From assembly GCA_014843695.1 (NCBI GenBank), contig CM026387.1:63729842-63793841 (forward strand): a DNA stretch of 64,000 nucleotides, written 5' to 3'. Origin of the DNA: Archivesica marissinica (Eukaryota > Mollusca > Bivalvia > Venerida > Vesicomyidae). Position numbers and translations under genes: made by a program. The notes beneath the pieces are model-generated. The model was not told the origin of the DNA. It did not search any database and was given only the letters and a program-made list of their open reading frames with translations. Below are positions 13,501 through 28,500 of this stretch, in pieces (the first letter of the stretch is position 1; every line of letters starts with the position of its first letter).

Positions 13501-16500
13501 CATCAATCCATCTATGAGTGTGGTGTTGTGAACTTCAGTTGCTATGGAGACAAATAGGTATGCAGAGTAGCAATGCACTACTTACTGTTACAAATGATGC
13601 AAAAACACTGCATATAATTATAAACTGTAACTTTGTGACATAATGCATGGAAGCATTCTGTCTGCCTTGTGCAAAGTCGATTGTTCTACCCACGGGCACA
13701 AGGCACAAACATTATTTTTTTTGGCCTATGGTCATATATTAAGTAATATTTACTAAAGTCAACCAACGGAAATGAAACATGCATGCAGAAACATCGAAGC
13801 GAAAACGACAACATTGCATTTTCTGCTGTTCACGATGAAACAATGTGCCATTCTGGTGTTATATGACCGATCTCCATGAAATAAAAAGTATTTGTTGATA
13901 GAATATGGTCTTCCGATCGGGACCACGAGGGCATATCAGTGATCTGGCCGTTTTTACCTAGTTTCTCGTCGATGTTTCTGCATGCATGTTTCATTTCCGT
14001 TGGTTGCCTTCAGTAAACATTACTTACTATATAACCATAGAGCAAACAAAATTGTGTCTTGTGCCTGTGGTTCTACCCAGGTGATATTCTGCCCGAAGGG
14101 GTACCAGGGGTCAATTTGGACCAGATATTCATGTTGGAACATCGCTATAGCACCAATACTGCGGGTGGGATAAACTGCCGGCGGGATATATCGCTAAAAA
14201 AACTCAAAAAGGACATTTAAAATCATATTCCTGTTCAAAATTTCTCTGTATCCCGTATTTTGTACCAGGAATTTTAATAAAACATGCTATATGATGTATG
14301 CACATTAATTTCATTGCTATTATGACCTGCTACCGACAAATGGAGCTACGAAAAGAACGGACAGAGAGAAATAATCTATCCTAGTCAAAATAAGATTACA
14401 GTCAAACCTGTCTTAAGCAGCCAGCCAAGGGATTAACAGAAAGTGGCTGCTAAGCACAGGTGACTGCTTAATAGAGGTCAAATATATAATAAAACAACAT
14501 ATGGGGAATATGGAAACTGGCTGTTTAATACAGGTTGGCTGCTTAATAGAGGTGACCACTAACACAGGTTTGACTGTATACGTTTTTCAACAATGTTAAA
14601 ATGTTAAAAATGATAGATTTCCTTACTGCAAAGCTTGAGTAATACTGTTGTAATGAATACTATTGTATGACAGCTACTGTTTTGTAAGTTTGAATAGCAA
14701 TATCACTTCAACTGGAAGCAATTTGTTCAAACAAACATGCCGGCATTGTGGAAAGTACATTGTATTATAACAATAATTGTGAATGAATTTGGTGTAGCTG
14801 ATCGTACGCTCCATTGTTTACAGCCCAACATGCAGGTGATACAGGTTGCAGACACACAGTATGCAGTCCTGGGTGTGATGGGTAAAGGAGGTTCAAGCAA
14901 GGTAATCTATTCTCTGTCTCTTAATGTGCCATTGTTGCTTGGAATGTGCTGCACGCCGGAAACAGTGCTCGGCGGGACACAGAGAATCTTTCTACAATAC
15001 GAGTTGCTCTCCACCAATTTAAAGGTTTGAAAAGGCTCGTGTAAATAGATTGCCATCGGCGTGACAAAATGTTCAGCGCCATCTTGTTGATCAAATGTGT
15101 CGAAATCTTACCAATGAACTGAATAAAGTGAAAACAAATAGCCGGAAATCAAAAGTTTTTTCTTTGTTAATGGATCACATTTCTAAAAAGATTGAAAATG
15201 AAATAAACCACCTAATGAGTGTATTGTTGTTGTGTATCGTCCGATATAGTTAGACATGGGTCAATAGCTTGGATGTTCTGCCGTCGTCGGAAATGTATGT
15301 GATCGATTGTAATCACCCTCACTAAATACCATGCGAGTTTCAATACGTCTATGCTTGTGATGTCATCTGAAATGTTGGTGCCACTTAATATCTCAATATT
15401 TACATTGCTATTGCGCTTGCCATGTTAAGCACCTTCCAGTCTACTGCGCTTGCATTCCGGTAAGTGCAATTGCTGCCGAGACGTTGCTGATTGGCTAAAG
15501 TTGTTGTTTGACATAGTATATTGCATAAAAGCATATCGCACGCATTACTTTTCCGTTGTCAACAAAATCAGCTTGTGTTTCATTTATTTGGGTATACAAT
15601 ACATTTATGCTATTTAAATTGTATGTGGAGGCCTTCTGACCCCCTGCCACCCACCCCACATACACTTTAAACAGCACAATGAATTGTATACCACAACCCA
15701 ATAAATGCAACATGTTAGTTTTATCCCTTAAATAAAGACGAATGACCACATATACACTTTCATCGGCGCCAACGAGAGTGATTAATATAAGTTGTTAAAA
15801 CTTTCTTCGCAATCGTTGTAACTTAAATAAAGTTTAAACTTAAAGACACACAACCATGAAATATTGGAACTAGCCCGGCATGCTGCACTTTCAGGTGTAT
15901 CAAGTTCTGGATAACAATCATAGACTGAAGGCAATCAAGTGTGTTGACCTGAACAATGCCAACGACCTCATTGTTGAAGGCTACAAGAACGAGATCAAAC
16001 TGCTAAAGAGACTTCAGTATTGTGATAAAGTCATCAAAATGTATGACAGGTAAGCATTCAGTCTATGTTTATTTGTTTCTTTATATTTGTCTAGGGACAT
16101 ACTGTTTCACACTCCCCCCACGTCACATTAATGATTTTACTAAATCTTAAATGTATTAGTACCTTGTTTGATGGAAATAGCTATTGTAAAATATATTACA
16201 CAAAATATATTACATAAAATATATTACACAAATCTAATATAATCATTTGGCTCTCCGATTAGCTCAGTGGTTAGCGCGCTCGCTTCTCACTAATGCAACC
16301 CGAGTTCGATCCTCGGACCGGGTAGTATGTGAGATGGTAGGATCACATTATGAATGTTTTAATGTTTTCTTTCCAAATGAGAATTATTAGTGAATACCGT
16401 CACCTACGTGTGTATATATATATATATCTGTTATTAAAAAAACTTTATATTCAAGACCTGTGGTAGTCCGCCTCCGTGGTCGAGTGGTTAAGGTCGCTGA

Positions 16501-19500
16501 CTTGTATACCAATGTAACCTATCATCATTGATGGTCACGGGTTCGAGCCCCGCTCAGGCCGTGTCTCATTTATATGAAAAAGTTGGCAGTTTCTTACGGA
16601 GGTTGGTGCACCCAAGTACTGGTTAACCGCTGGAGCCTGCCCAGGACAGGTGTTGTTAAGTAAACTGCTCGTCGGCGATATAGCCCGAAATGGTGCTGAT
16701 GCAGGCGTAAAACCCGAAATATAACATATAATAATAATAATCAAGACCTGTGGAATAAAAATAAATAATAATATTCTTAAAAGAAGTAATCGGTCTTCTG
16801 TCGTGCTACAGTTTAGTTTAATCATATTTAATTGCTTGTTAATGTACAGCAAATTGATTGACCACAAGCTCTGGCAACATTAGTTCCTGCGGTTTGTTAC
16901 ACTTTTTGATATATATTAAAACTCGAGTAAACAATCGAATTTAATATATTTAACTGTCTTGAAACTCTTTATGTGTGTAAATTGGAAACATAGCCCATTC
17001 TCAGTAAGCATTGATTGGTTGTAAGCTGTTTCAGTGTAAGCTAAATGGCAAAGTCATTCAGGGCTCATCCTAGCCAGTGACATTGGCGAAATTGTCGCCC
17101 TTGGGGCCTTGACTGCGCCCCTGGGGACCACATTTTTCCCGTTAAAAAAGGATGTTTTTTACAATTTTCTTACAAAATCATCACCATCATATGGATTGTT
17201 TCACTCAGTCAAGAATAAGTCTTGTCTTGTAAGCTACACTGGTCGTTGGTTCTATTCTACTGTTGTATTTGATGGTCATATTGTGTAGTTACTAATTTAT
17301 TGAAATTTATTGTGGAAGTCGTGATAGCGCAGTGGATGCGTGTTCGCTTCAGGTGCGAATGGTCCGGAGTTCGAGCCCCGCTGGAGCCGTTACGATTGTG
17401 CCCTTAGGCAAGGCATTTAATTTCCACGTTGCCTCTTCTTTCTCCCTCGTGGCGATGGATTCCATCAGGAATGAGGTCTCGAGAGTGATTAATATAAGTT
17501 ATAAGAACTTGTTCTGCAATCGAGCTAACATAAATTTGTGTAAACTATTGAAATTTATTAAATAATACCATTTAATGGTTCAATTGTGTGGTTTCGCACT
17601 TCTCCCAAAATCTGGCCTATGATGAGCCCTGCGGCACGCTGGATTACTGACTAGTTTATTTATTACAGTGAATATAAAGAAGAAGAGAATCAGTTGTATG
17701 TAGTGATGGAATGTGGTAACGAGGACTTGGCCTCATTCTTCCGAAGTATGACGAGGAATCATAGACCATTGTCAGAAAATCTTGTCTGTTTCTACTGGGA
17801 GGTGATGTTGGAGGCAGTTCAGGCGTTACATAAGGAAGGTAGGTCTGGGGGTGACGTATAGCAAAATGTAGGTCTAGGTGATGGGTATAAGAAAGGGGAC
17901 GTCTTGGGGGCCAAGCATAACAATTGGCAGGTCTTGGGGCCCAAGCATAACTGAGGGCAGGTCTTGGGGCCAAGCAGCACTGAGGGCAGGTCTTGGGGGG
18001 GCAAGCATAACAAAGTGTAAGACTATGGGCCATGCAGGGCGTTCATTTGACCCGAGCTCCCGGGTTTTGACGCACGAAAATTGATAAAGACGCATGTTTG
18101 ACTCTTGGTGAAAATGCCCTGAGAGTCAACTTGACCCGGGGCGTTGATCGGTCATGCGTCATCAAATATTTTCTCAGTGGAGTAATTATCAAAATATGTC
18201 TGTCTACGAGGTCGAAGACCGTAATCGTTCATATATAAACGCAGTTATTGTCATCAAAAGTCTGCTGCATTTCGTTATGAACACGATCGTGATTTACGAG
18301 GGACTCACAATCGGACAAATCTAGGCAAACTTTACGTAAAATCTTTATCTCAACCAGCCGATCAGAATATAGTATCAACCACGCATAAAGCGCCTTCATC
18401 ACTTGCGCCGCCCAGGGTTAGGTTCAAAACGCGTGGTTGATGTCATTATTCAGTTGGGTGGTTGAGAAAAAAGGCTTACCCAAACTTTAGTATCAAAGGG
18501 AAATAAATCTTTAATAACGTTTCTCTAATACCTGTACGGCTCGGTATTTTTCCGGTAAAAATTATTTTTTATCAAAAGACAATTATTATTGATTGTCACA
18601 ATACCTTTAGCAAGTTTTGCAAACAACCTATTACCGTTTGTGTTGTTTGCCATCATATGTGCTGCTAATCATGAGAACTGAGAAGTTTAAGTAGGTGTTG
18701 ACATTATGTGTATTATCAATGTACAATCGGCATAGATAAAACGGTGTTTTTGTAACACGTGTATTGTCAATAATAAGTTGTCTGCTATTTGAGAAGCTTA
18801 TAGTGGGCCACTGATATAGAAATTATACGCCGGAATCGTTTGATGATGTCGGTGAGTAAAAGTACTTTTGCTATTGTTTGTTACAGATTTCTATGGGGTA
18901 TTCATTGTGTGTGCACACCACCCATTAATCATTTCATTGTTTCTACAGTAATACTTCATTTTCTGGAGAATATTCCTAAATCATTCTTAGTTATATTTTC
19001 AATCAGATCGGAGATAAAAAAATTAAAGAGTATCAGTTTTAGAAATTAAATCTTAAATATGGTTCAGAAAAGCCTTAGTCACTTCGGAATTGGCACACCC
19101 AGCAAACGTAAGCTGAGTGATAGTGTTAGTGAACCTGGGACACCTAAATGCCATAAAGTAGACTGTGACACTCCTAAGTCTAAAGTGAAAAGAAAATTCA
19201 GGTCTGAGTGGCTTAATGAATTTGAGTGGCTGGAAATGAAACAAACTGATGATCAGATTATGTTGTATTGTACTTGGTGTAGAGATGCTAAAAAGAAAAA
19301 TCCCTTCGCTAACAGTGGTAGCACGAACCTACAAAAATTACATGTACTTAAAGTACCAACATGCATATATTTGACTCTTGAAAATTCCAGCTTGACTCTT
19401 GAAAATTCCTGTTTGACTCTTGAGATTTTGACCTCAAGGGTCATTGACTCTTGAGTTTCAAAGTCTAGTGAACGCCCTGCCATGCATAGCAAAGTGTAAG

Positions 19501-22500
19501 ACTATGGGCCAGGCATAGCAAAGTGTAAGACTATGTGCCGTGCATAAAGTGTAAGACTATGGGCCGTGCATAAAGTGTAAGACAATGGGCCATGCATAAC
19601 AAAGTGTAAGACTATGGGCCATGCATAACAAAGTGTAAGACTATGGGCCATGCATAGCAAAGTGTAAGACTATGGGCCATGCATAGCAAAGTGTAAGACT
19701 ATGGGCCATGCATAGCAAAGTGTAAGACTATGGGTCATGCATAGCAAAGTGTAAGACTATGGGCCATGCATAACAAAGTGTAAGACTATGGGACAGGCAT
19801 AGCAAAGTGTAAGACTATGGGCCAGGTATAGCAAAGTGTAAGACTATGGGCCATGCATAACAAAGTGTAAGACTATGGGCTGTGCATAGCAAAGTGTAAG
19901 ACTATGGGCCATGCATAGCAAAGTGTAAGACTATGGGCCAGGCATAGCAAAGTGTAAGACTATGGGCCATGCATAACAAAGTGTAAGACTATGGGCCATG
20001 CATAGCAAAGTGTAAGACTATGGGCCATGCATAGCAAAGTGTAAGACTATGGGCCATGCATAACAAAGTGTTAGTCTTGAGGCTAGGCATAACCCAGTGT
20101 AAGACTATAGGCCAGGCATAACAAAGTGTAAGACTATGGGCCATGCATAACAAAGTGTAAGACTATGGGCCATGCATAACAAAGTGTAAGACTATGGGCC
20201 ATGCATAACAAAGTGTAAGACTATGGGCCATGCATAGCAAAGTGTAAGACTATGGGCAATGCATAACAAAGTGTAAGACTATGGGCAATGCATAACAAAG
20301 TGTAAGACTATGGGCCATGCATAAAAGTGTAAGACTATGGGCCGTGCATAAAGTGTAAGACTATGGGCCATGCATAGCAAAGTGTAAGACTATGGGCCAT
20401 GCATAGCAAAATGTAAGACTATGGGCCATGCATAACAAAGTGTAAGACTATGGGCCAGGCATAACAAAGTGTAAGACTATGGGCCATGCATAGCAAAGTG
20501 TAAGACTATGGGCCATGCATAACAAAGTGTAAGACTATGTGCCAGGCATAACAAAGTGTAAGTCTTGAGGCTAGGCACAACGAAGGGTAGATCTTGGGGC
20601 CAGGCATAACATAGTGTAGGTCTATGTGCCAGGCATGACAAAGGGCAGGCTATACACAAGGAAGCTAGGTCTCAGGGTCAGGCATAACAAAGGGCAGGCT
20701 ATACACAAGGAAGCTAGGTCTCGGGGTCAGGCATAACAAAGGGCAGGCTATACACAAGGAAGCTAGGTCTCAGGGTCAGGCATAACAAAGGGCAGGCTAT
20801 ACACAAGGAAGCTAGGTCTCAGGGTCAGGCATAACAAAGGGCAGGCTATACACAAGGAAGCTAGGTCTCAGGGTCAGGCATAACAAAGGGCAGGCTATAC
20901 ACAAGGAAGCTAGGTCTCAGGGTCAGGCATAACAAAGGGCAGGCTATACACAAGGAAGCTAGGTCTCAGGGTCAGGCATAACAAAGGGCAGGCTATACAC
21001 AAGGAAGCTAGGTCTCAGGGTCAGGCATAACAAAGGGCAGGCTATACACAAGGAAGCTAGGTCTCAGGGTCAGGCATAACAAAGGGCAGGCTATACACAA
21101 GGAAGCTAGGTCTCAGGGTCAGGCATAACAAAGGGCAGGCTATACACAAGGAAGCTAGGTCTCAGGGTCAGGCATAACAAAGGGCAGGCTATACACAAGG
21201 AAGCTAGGTCTCAGGGTCAGGCATAACAAAGGGCAGGCTATACACAAGGAAGCTAGGTCACAGGGTCAGGCATAACAAAGGGCAGGCTATACACAAGGAA
21301 GCTAGGTCTCAGGCATAACAAAGGGCAGGCTATACACAAGGAAGCTAGGTCTCAGGGTCAGGCATAACAAAGGGCAGGCTATACACAAGGAAGCTAGGTC
21401 TCAGGGGCAGGCTATACACAAGGGCAGGTCTCGGGGTCAGGCATAACAAAGGGCAGGTCTCGGGGTCAGGCATAACAAAGGGCAGGTCTCGGGGTCAGGC
21501 ATAACAAAGGGCAGGTCTCGGGGTCAGGCATAACAAAGGGCAGGTCTCGGGGTCAGGCATAACAAAGGGCAGGTCTCGGGGTCAGGCATAACAAAGGGCA
21601 GGTCTCGGGGTCAGGCATAACAAAGGGCAGGTCTCGGGGTCAGGCATAACAAAGGGCAGGTCTCGGGGTCAGGCATAACAAAGGGCAGGTCTCGGTGTCA
21701 GGCATAACAAAGGGCAGGTCTCGGGGTCAGGCATAACAAAGGGCAGGTCTCGGGTCAGGCATAACAAAGGGCAGGTCTCGGGGTCAGGCATAACAAAGGG
21801 CAGGTCTCGGGGTCAGGCATAACAAAGGGCAGGTCTCGGGGTCAGGCATAACAAAGGGCAGGCACTCTCGGGGTCAGGCATAACAAAGGGCAGGCACTCT
21901 CGGGGTCAGGCATAACAAAGGGCAGGCACTCTCGGGGTCAGGCATAACAAAGGGCAGGCACTCTCGGGGTCAGGCATAACAAAGGGCAGGCACTCTCGGG
22001 GTCAGGCATAAACAAAGGGCAGGCACTCTCGGGGTCAGGCACTCTCGGGGTCAGGCATAGCAAAGGGCAGGCACTCTCGGGGTCAGGCATAACAAAGGGC
22101 AGGTCTCGGGGTCAGGCATAACAAAGGGCAGGTCTTATTGCAGGCACACTCAATAATACTCAATGAATGTAAGTCAAGAGTTACACGATGAATGTAAGTC
22201 AAGAGTTACACAATGAATGTAAGTCAAGAGTTACACAATGAATGTAAGTCGAGAGTTACACAATGAATGTAAGTCGAGAGTTACACAATGAATGTAAGTC
22301 GAGAGTTACACAATGAATGTAAGTCGAGAGTTACACAATGAATGTAAGTCGAGAGTTACACAATGAATGTAAGTCGAGAGTTACACAATGAATGTAAGTC
22401 GAGAGTTACACAATGAATGTAAGTCGAGAGTTACACAATGAATGTAAGTCGAGAGTTACACAATGAATGTAAGTCAAGAGTTACACAATGAAGAATTCCG

Positions 22501-25500
22501 ACGTTAACTTGATATATAATACAAACGGGAGAACTTGAGATCTCTAGATTTACAAGAACTGGCAACTAGAAATGCATATGTACTGTAAATTGGGTTATTT
22601 TCATGGTCTATATCGTAAATACCGTTGGTCATGAATTCAGGCCTCGAGGTTATAAAACTGTTCTACTATCTCAAACTCAGTCTCAAGCTTCTGATTGGTT
22701 CAGCTGGCAGTAAAACTCAGAATCAACCAATCAAATCATTTGAGCTTGAGATCTGAAAAAAGTGTTATAACCTCGGGCACATGCTAAATTAAAACACCGG
22801 AAATGAAAATATGGTATAATTGGTATATACCGGTACTCATTTTATGTATATTACATGGTATGCTTGGTTATATGTATATTACATGGTACGCTTGGTTATA
22901 CATATATTAAATGGTACGCTTGGTTATATGTATATTACATGGTACGCTTGGTTATACATATATTAAATGGTACGCTTGGTTATATGTGTATTACTCATTT
23001 GATTGTCTCGTACACTTTTCAGGGTTTTTTTCGCCGTCGACAATTACATATTTGCATATAACTAAAAAACTGTCAAATCTAATGGTTTGATAACTTGCAT
23101 ACTGTTTCTAGAGATTGTTCCCTCCACCCACCCCCCCCCCCCAACAAGTCGTACCGCCCAGTGAGTAGTGACCTTGAACTTGAATTTTTGTCAAAATTAG
23201 TCCGACTACAGATATTATTTATGCTTAAAAAAACTCAAAACATTGTCATTTCTCAAAAACCATCGACACTATTGCTTTGAAACTTCACATAGACATCACA
23301 AGGACTAATTCTCTACAGCCACAGTAAGTCCCCACCCTCAAGAGTGATCAAATATGTAATTAAATTGTGGTAAAAAATAATCTCAGAAATTATTTATAAA
23401 TACATCCAAAAAAAAGTTCAGTATTATCATTTCTCAAAAACTGTCAAAAGTTATTGCTTTTATTATTGCTTTGAAACTTCGCATACACATCCAAGTACTA
23501 ATTCTCATCACCCATCGTAAGTCCCCACCCCCCAATGTAGACCAGGAATTTTGTCCCAACAATAGTCAGATTTCAGAAATTAACTCAAATCATTACCAGT
23601 TCTCAAAGACTGTCAATAGTTATTGCTTTGAAACTTCGCGTACACATCCGAGTACTAATTCTCTAGCCTTTACATAATAAACTTATATATCTATTTTTGA
23701 AAAATTCCACACAGCTTTCCATAATTATGAATGAATACATGACATACCTGTTGACCTTGAGGATTCTGTGGTATATACACTCTGAACACTCGGTAGATAA
23801 TTGAATTGCTATTTGTCATAAAACTCATAATTATGCAAGCCCCATTGTTTTTCAAGGTAAATCATTGTGTGAATGTTCAATATTTCCGATAATGCTTTTC
23901 TGGAGATAAATTTGTAATGTTATGTTTTATTTGACTATAAAAGGCGTATCTATCATGATAATATGCATAAAATTAACAGTCTTTCAGATGGGACGTTAAA
24001 CCAAGGTCTTGTGTCGGTGCTGTACACCGTGCACGTAAAAGAACCAGAGGAGATTCTGGAATGTGTCTCTGTCTGTATCGTTGCACCATCCTCCTAAAAT
24101 GACTAATCTCTTCAGGAGGCGTCGCTCATATGGGCAACCGGTAGCGACGATAAATAAAACGTAAAAAATAATAAATAATATGTGTAGAAAAGCATATATG
24201 TGGAGATATTAGCAGGGTACACAAAAGGCGTATGTGTGGAGTAAAGAGATAATGTCTCTATCGGTTGCTCATATGAGCGACGGGCAGTTTACCTAACAAC
24301 ACCTTTCCTGGGCAGGCTCCAGCTGTTAGCCAGTACTTGGTGCACCAACCTCCGTAAGAAACTGCCAACATTTTCATATAAAGAGACACGGTCTGATTTA
24401 TGCAATTGAAATACAGTCAAACCTGTGTTAGTGGTCACCTCTATTAAGCAGCCAACCTGCATTAAGCAGCCAGTTTACAGATTCCCAATATGTTGTTTTA
24501 ATATATAGTTGACCTCTATTAAGGCAGTTTTGACTGTAATGGCAGAACGCTCAGAATTATGGACAGGGCATGGCGCTCTTCTAGCTGGTGAACTACAAAT
24601 GTCTGCCTGTCCAATAAAGCTACTGTTATAATAACAGTTCCAACAGAATGGTATTGCATGTTTTGGTGAGCAGAAAAAGAAGGCTATTACCGAGAAAATG
24701 GGTGTTTAACGAATTTATTGTTATTCCCTAGGAATTATTCATTCTGATCTGAAACCCGCAAACTTCCTACTTGTCGGAGGAAAGCTGAAGCTAATCGATT
24801 TTGGTATCGCGAAAGCCCTTCAGCAAGACACGACAAGCGTGATCCTTGAGACTCAAATAGGCACGCTCAACTACATGAGTCCTGAAGCCATCATGGACAG
24901 CTGTGGTGAGACCCCGGGGCAGGCGAAACCAAAGTTCAAGGTAGAATTACTCTCACGTTATTATAATCTGAGTAATATATAACTTGACTTAATCCCACAG
25001 TTCCGTCGCTTGAAACTCAACCCTTTATTCTACATAAACTCCATACATCACCTTTATCACCATTATCTATTCCTATGGTTATTGAGTATATAGTACAGTG
25101 TGCTTATCAGCAGTATGGAGATAGAATGAGTACTTGGCTTATCAGCAGTATGGAGATAGAATGAGTACTTGGCTTATCAGCAGTATGGAGCTAGAATGAG
25201 TACTTGGCTTATCAGCAGTATGGAGATAGAATGAGTACTTGGCTTATCAGCAGTATGGAGCTAGAATGAGTAATTGGCTTATCAGCAGTATGGAGATAGA
25301 ATGAGTAATTGGCTTATCAGCAGTATGAAGATAGAATGAGTACTTGGCTTATCAGCAGTATGGAGATAGAATGAGTAATTGGCTTATCAGCAGTATGAAG
25401 ATAGAATGAGTACTTGGCTTATCAGCAGTATGGAGATAGAATGAGTACTTGGCTTATCAGCAGTATGGAGATAGAATGAGTAATTGGCTTATCAGCAGTA

Positions 25501-28500
25501 TGGAGATAGAATGAGTACTTGGCTTATCAGCAGTATGGAGATAGAATGAGTACTTGGCTTATCAGCAGTATGGAGATAGAATGAGTACTTGGCTTATCAG
25601 CAGTATGGAGCTAGAATGAGTAATTGGCTTATCAGCAGTATGGAGATAGAATGAGTAATTGGCTTATCAGCAGTATGAAGATAGAATGAGTAATTGGCTT
25701 ATCAGCAGTATGGAGATAGAATGAGTAATTGGCTTATCAGCAGTATGGAGATAGAATGAGTAATTGGCTTCTACTGTTGTGGAGTAATGTGTTGAAGGCA
25801 GGTTGATATAGATATATTGAGTATATAGTAGTGTGCCTATTGCTTATCAGCAGTATAGATATGAGTAATTGGCCCCTTTTGATGTGAAGTAAAGGGTTAA
25901 TGACGAAGATGTTGTAGTGTAAACTTAAAAGTGCAGGTTTTATGTGAAGTAACTTTGCTTTTCTTGTTTTGTACACTGAGCGACTTTAAAGATGCACCAC
26001 CTGTATGAGTAATTGCCCTCTTCTGTTGTGAAGTAAAGGGTTAATTTTAATCATGGGGCTTATCGTATGTGTTTAATTCATAAATAACGTTGCAGACTGC
26101 TACCATGAAGAGGATATTTGTTTGTTTCATTATATCGAATTATATATCAGCGAATGAACATCGAAAGCATTTTTATCACGAGTGTGGCTAGTCAGGAGAG
26201 ATAATAATATCTTTCTGTTAGGAATGCGGGTTATTGTTTTTGACTGTGCCTGTGTTTTTCTCTGTCAGTCTGTCTGTCTGGATATAGAAAATAGAGCGTT
26301 AGTCTAGGAGAAAGTGGTAGACATTTGGGAGAAATCGTTACACGGCCTATGGTGAAGTCGCTCAGCGAAGTGTCCACTCCCATTGATTTCTATAGTAAAA
26401 TACACATGCTTGTAACTGCAAAACGAAGCAAGATAGACATATAGAAGGTTCGAATCTCGTCAGGGGTTCATTCTGATATGGCCGGTTGGTGAGCCGCCAG
26501 CTAGTTATATAATGGTTAACGATTGCCTACCAGCCTGGCACCAGGCACACAAGCATAGGATTCGGGAAATACTGATGTTCATAAAAAAGAGGTGTCTCAT
26601 AAGTCAGAAATGGCTGGCCCTTTAAATAGGGGTGACACTATAATAAACAAACACTTTACTTTTTTATAGCTTCACTGAAACACCTGTAGGAAACCTCCTA
26701 CAACCTTTCAAATAAGCCATACCCACGTGACCCCGAGGTTAACCATTATTAAGGTCAAATTGAGGTCATTTGTTCTTGTGTCAAATACCAATGCAGGGGT
26801 GCATCTCTACAGGTGCTATTCTCTAGTTGGCTATTGATATTAGTTTGATCATTATTGTTAATTAAGGAATCTTTTTCTCAGGATGAATTTGAGATGGCTG
26901 TTTGGACGATTTGCTAAGTTATCTGCTAACTAAAGACTGTAGCCAGTGTGTCCGTATCTATGTAGGAATCAATAAAGGAATACATCGTGATGTTGCTGTT
27001 TATTTCAGATCGGAGTAAAGAGTGATGTGTGGTCCCTGGGCTGTATTCTCTATAACATGGTCTATGGCTCGACACCATTCCAGCGACTCAAACATGACTT
27101 ATTCAAACTGAAAGCTCTCATCGACCCTGACATCCCGATAGAATTTCCTGACATTCCCAATAAACACCTGACTGATGTTCTCAAGGTATGTATAACACTG
27201 TAGATTAGGAGGTTTGTGCGGTGTACTTGGACACAGTGTAGATTTGGCGGTTTGTTATGTTATATTTCGGGTTTTACGCCTGCATCAGCACCATTTTGGG
27301 CTATATCGCAGTGTAGATTTGAGGGTTTGTGTAGTGTACTGGGACACAGTGTAGATTTGGAGGTTTGTGTAGTGTACTGGGACACAGTGTAGATTTGAGG
27401 GTTTGTTTAGTGTACTGGGACACAGTGTAGATTTGAGGGTTTGTGTAGTGTACTGGGACACCATGTAGATTTGAGGGTTTGTGTAGTGTACTGGGACACA
27501 GTGTAGATTTGAGGGTTTGTGTAGTGTACTGGGATACAGTGTAGATTTGAGGGTTTGTGTAGTGTACTGGGACAGTGTAGATTTGAGGGTTTGTGTAGTG
27601 TACTGGGACACAGTGTAGATTTGAGGGTTTGTGTAGTTTACTTTAAAGCATTCCATGAGAGGTTGGTTGTTCTACATAGGCATCTGAGATTTAGTGCCAG
27701 TGTGAGTGGCTAAGGTATATTGCCCATATACATGTAGAGAAGTTGTGCTGGTAAATCCTGTTAAGCTGAGAATGTACATTTGAGCCCCTAGGATACATGT
27801 ACTACAAGAAACAGCGGCTAATTAGGTCATTCTCGATCTCATCCAGGGTGATAGCTGATTTTGTCGGATATTTCTTAATAGCACATTAGTGCTTGTTTTT
27901 CAATTCAGTGTTTTATATCGTTTTTGTTTTAATTATTATTTCTAGCTCCAGAGGTACCATTCTTATTTGCATCTACAATCTTATATCTTTCAGAAATGTC
28001 TGAACAGAGATCCAAAGTGCCGACCCTCCATAGATGAATTACTCTTGCATCCCTACCTTAGGGCAAACAAGGACGGTGAGTTACTTTAATGATAATCGTT
28101 TCTTTCCTTCTATGCAAACGTGACTGAGAAAATGGAGCCAAATGCGCAAAATTCACAATGCGTTATTTGAATGTTATATTATGCCTGTTATCGAGATATT
28201 GCGAGTTTGAACTCCGTCAGAACCCAGGGATCATTCTAGAGGGCGATGTGGGCGAAATTGTCGCACTAGGGACCCTGACTTCGCCCTTCTCCCTAAAAAA
28301 TCATTTTTAAAAAAATTATTTTTTGGTTTTTACGATTTTCAAACACAATTTTGTCTAGTAATATACACTGGTGCCCATTAGGCCATAATAAAATATTTCC
28401 TAGATTTTCATCCCCGCCCGCCCCCGTTTTTAGGGCCCGCCCCGATTTTTTTTATTACTATTTGAAAAAAAAAAAATCTTGTCAAGTTGAATCTTGTCAA

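Noticed and set aside
16252..16343. A tRNA gene
   Set aside because: The A- and B-box motifs are those of the SINE A head, the anticodon arm does not pair well, and the same sequence occurs with a SINE body elsewhere.
16466..16565. A Leu/Ser-type tRNA gene
   Set aside because: The head is followed by the same 170-bp body in two copies (16466, 37304), so it is a SINE. No terminator follows the tRNA-like part.
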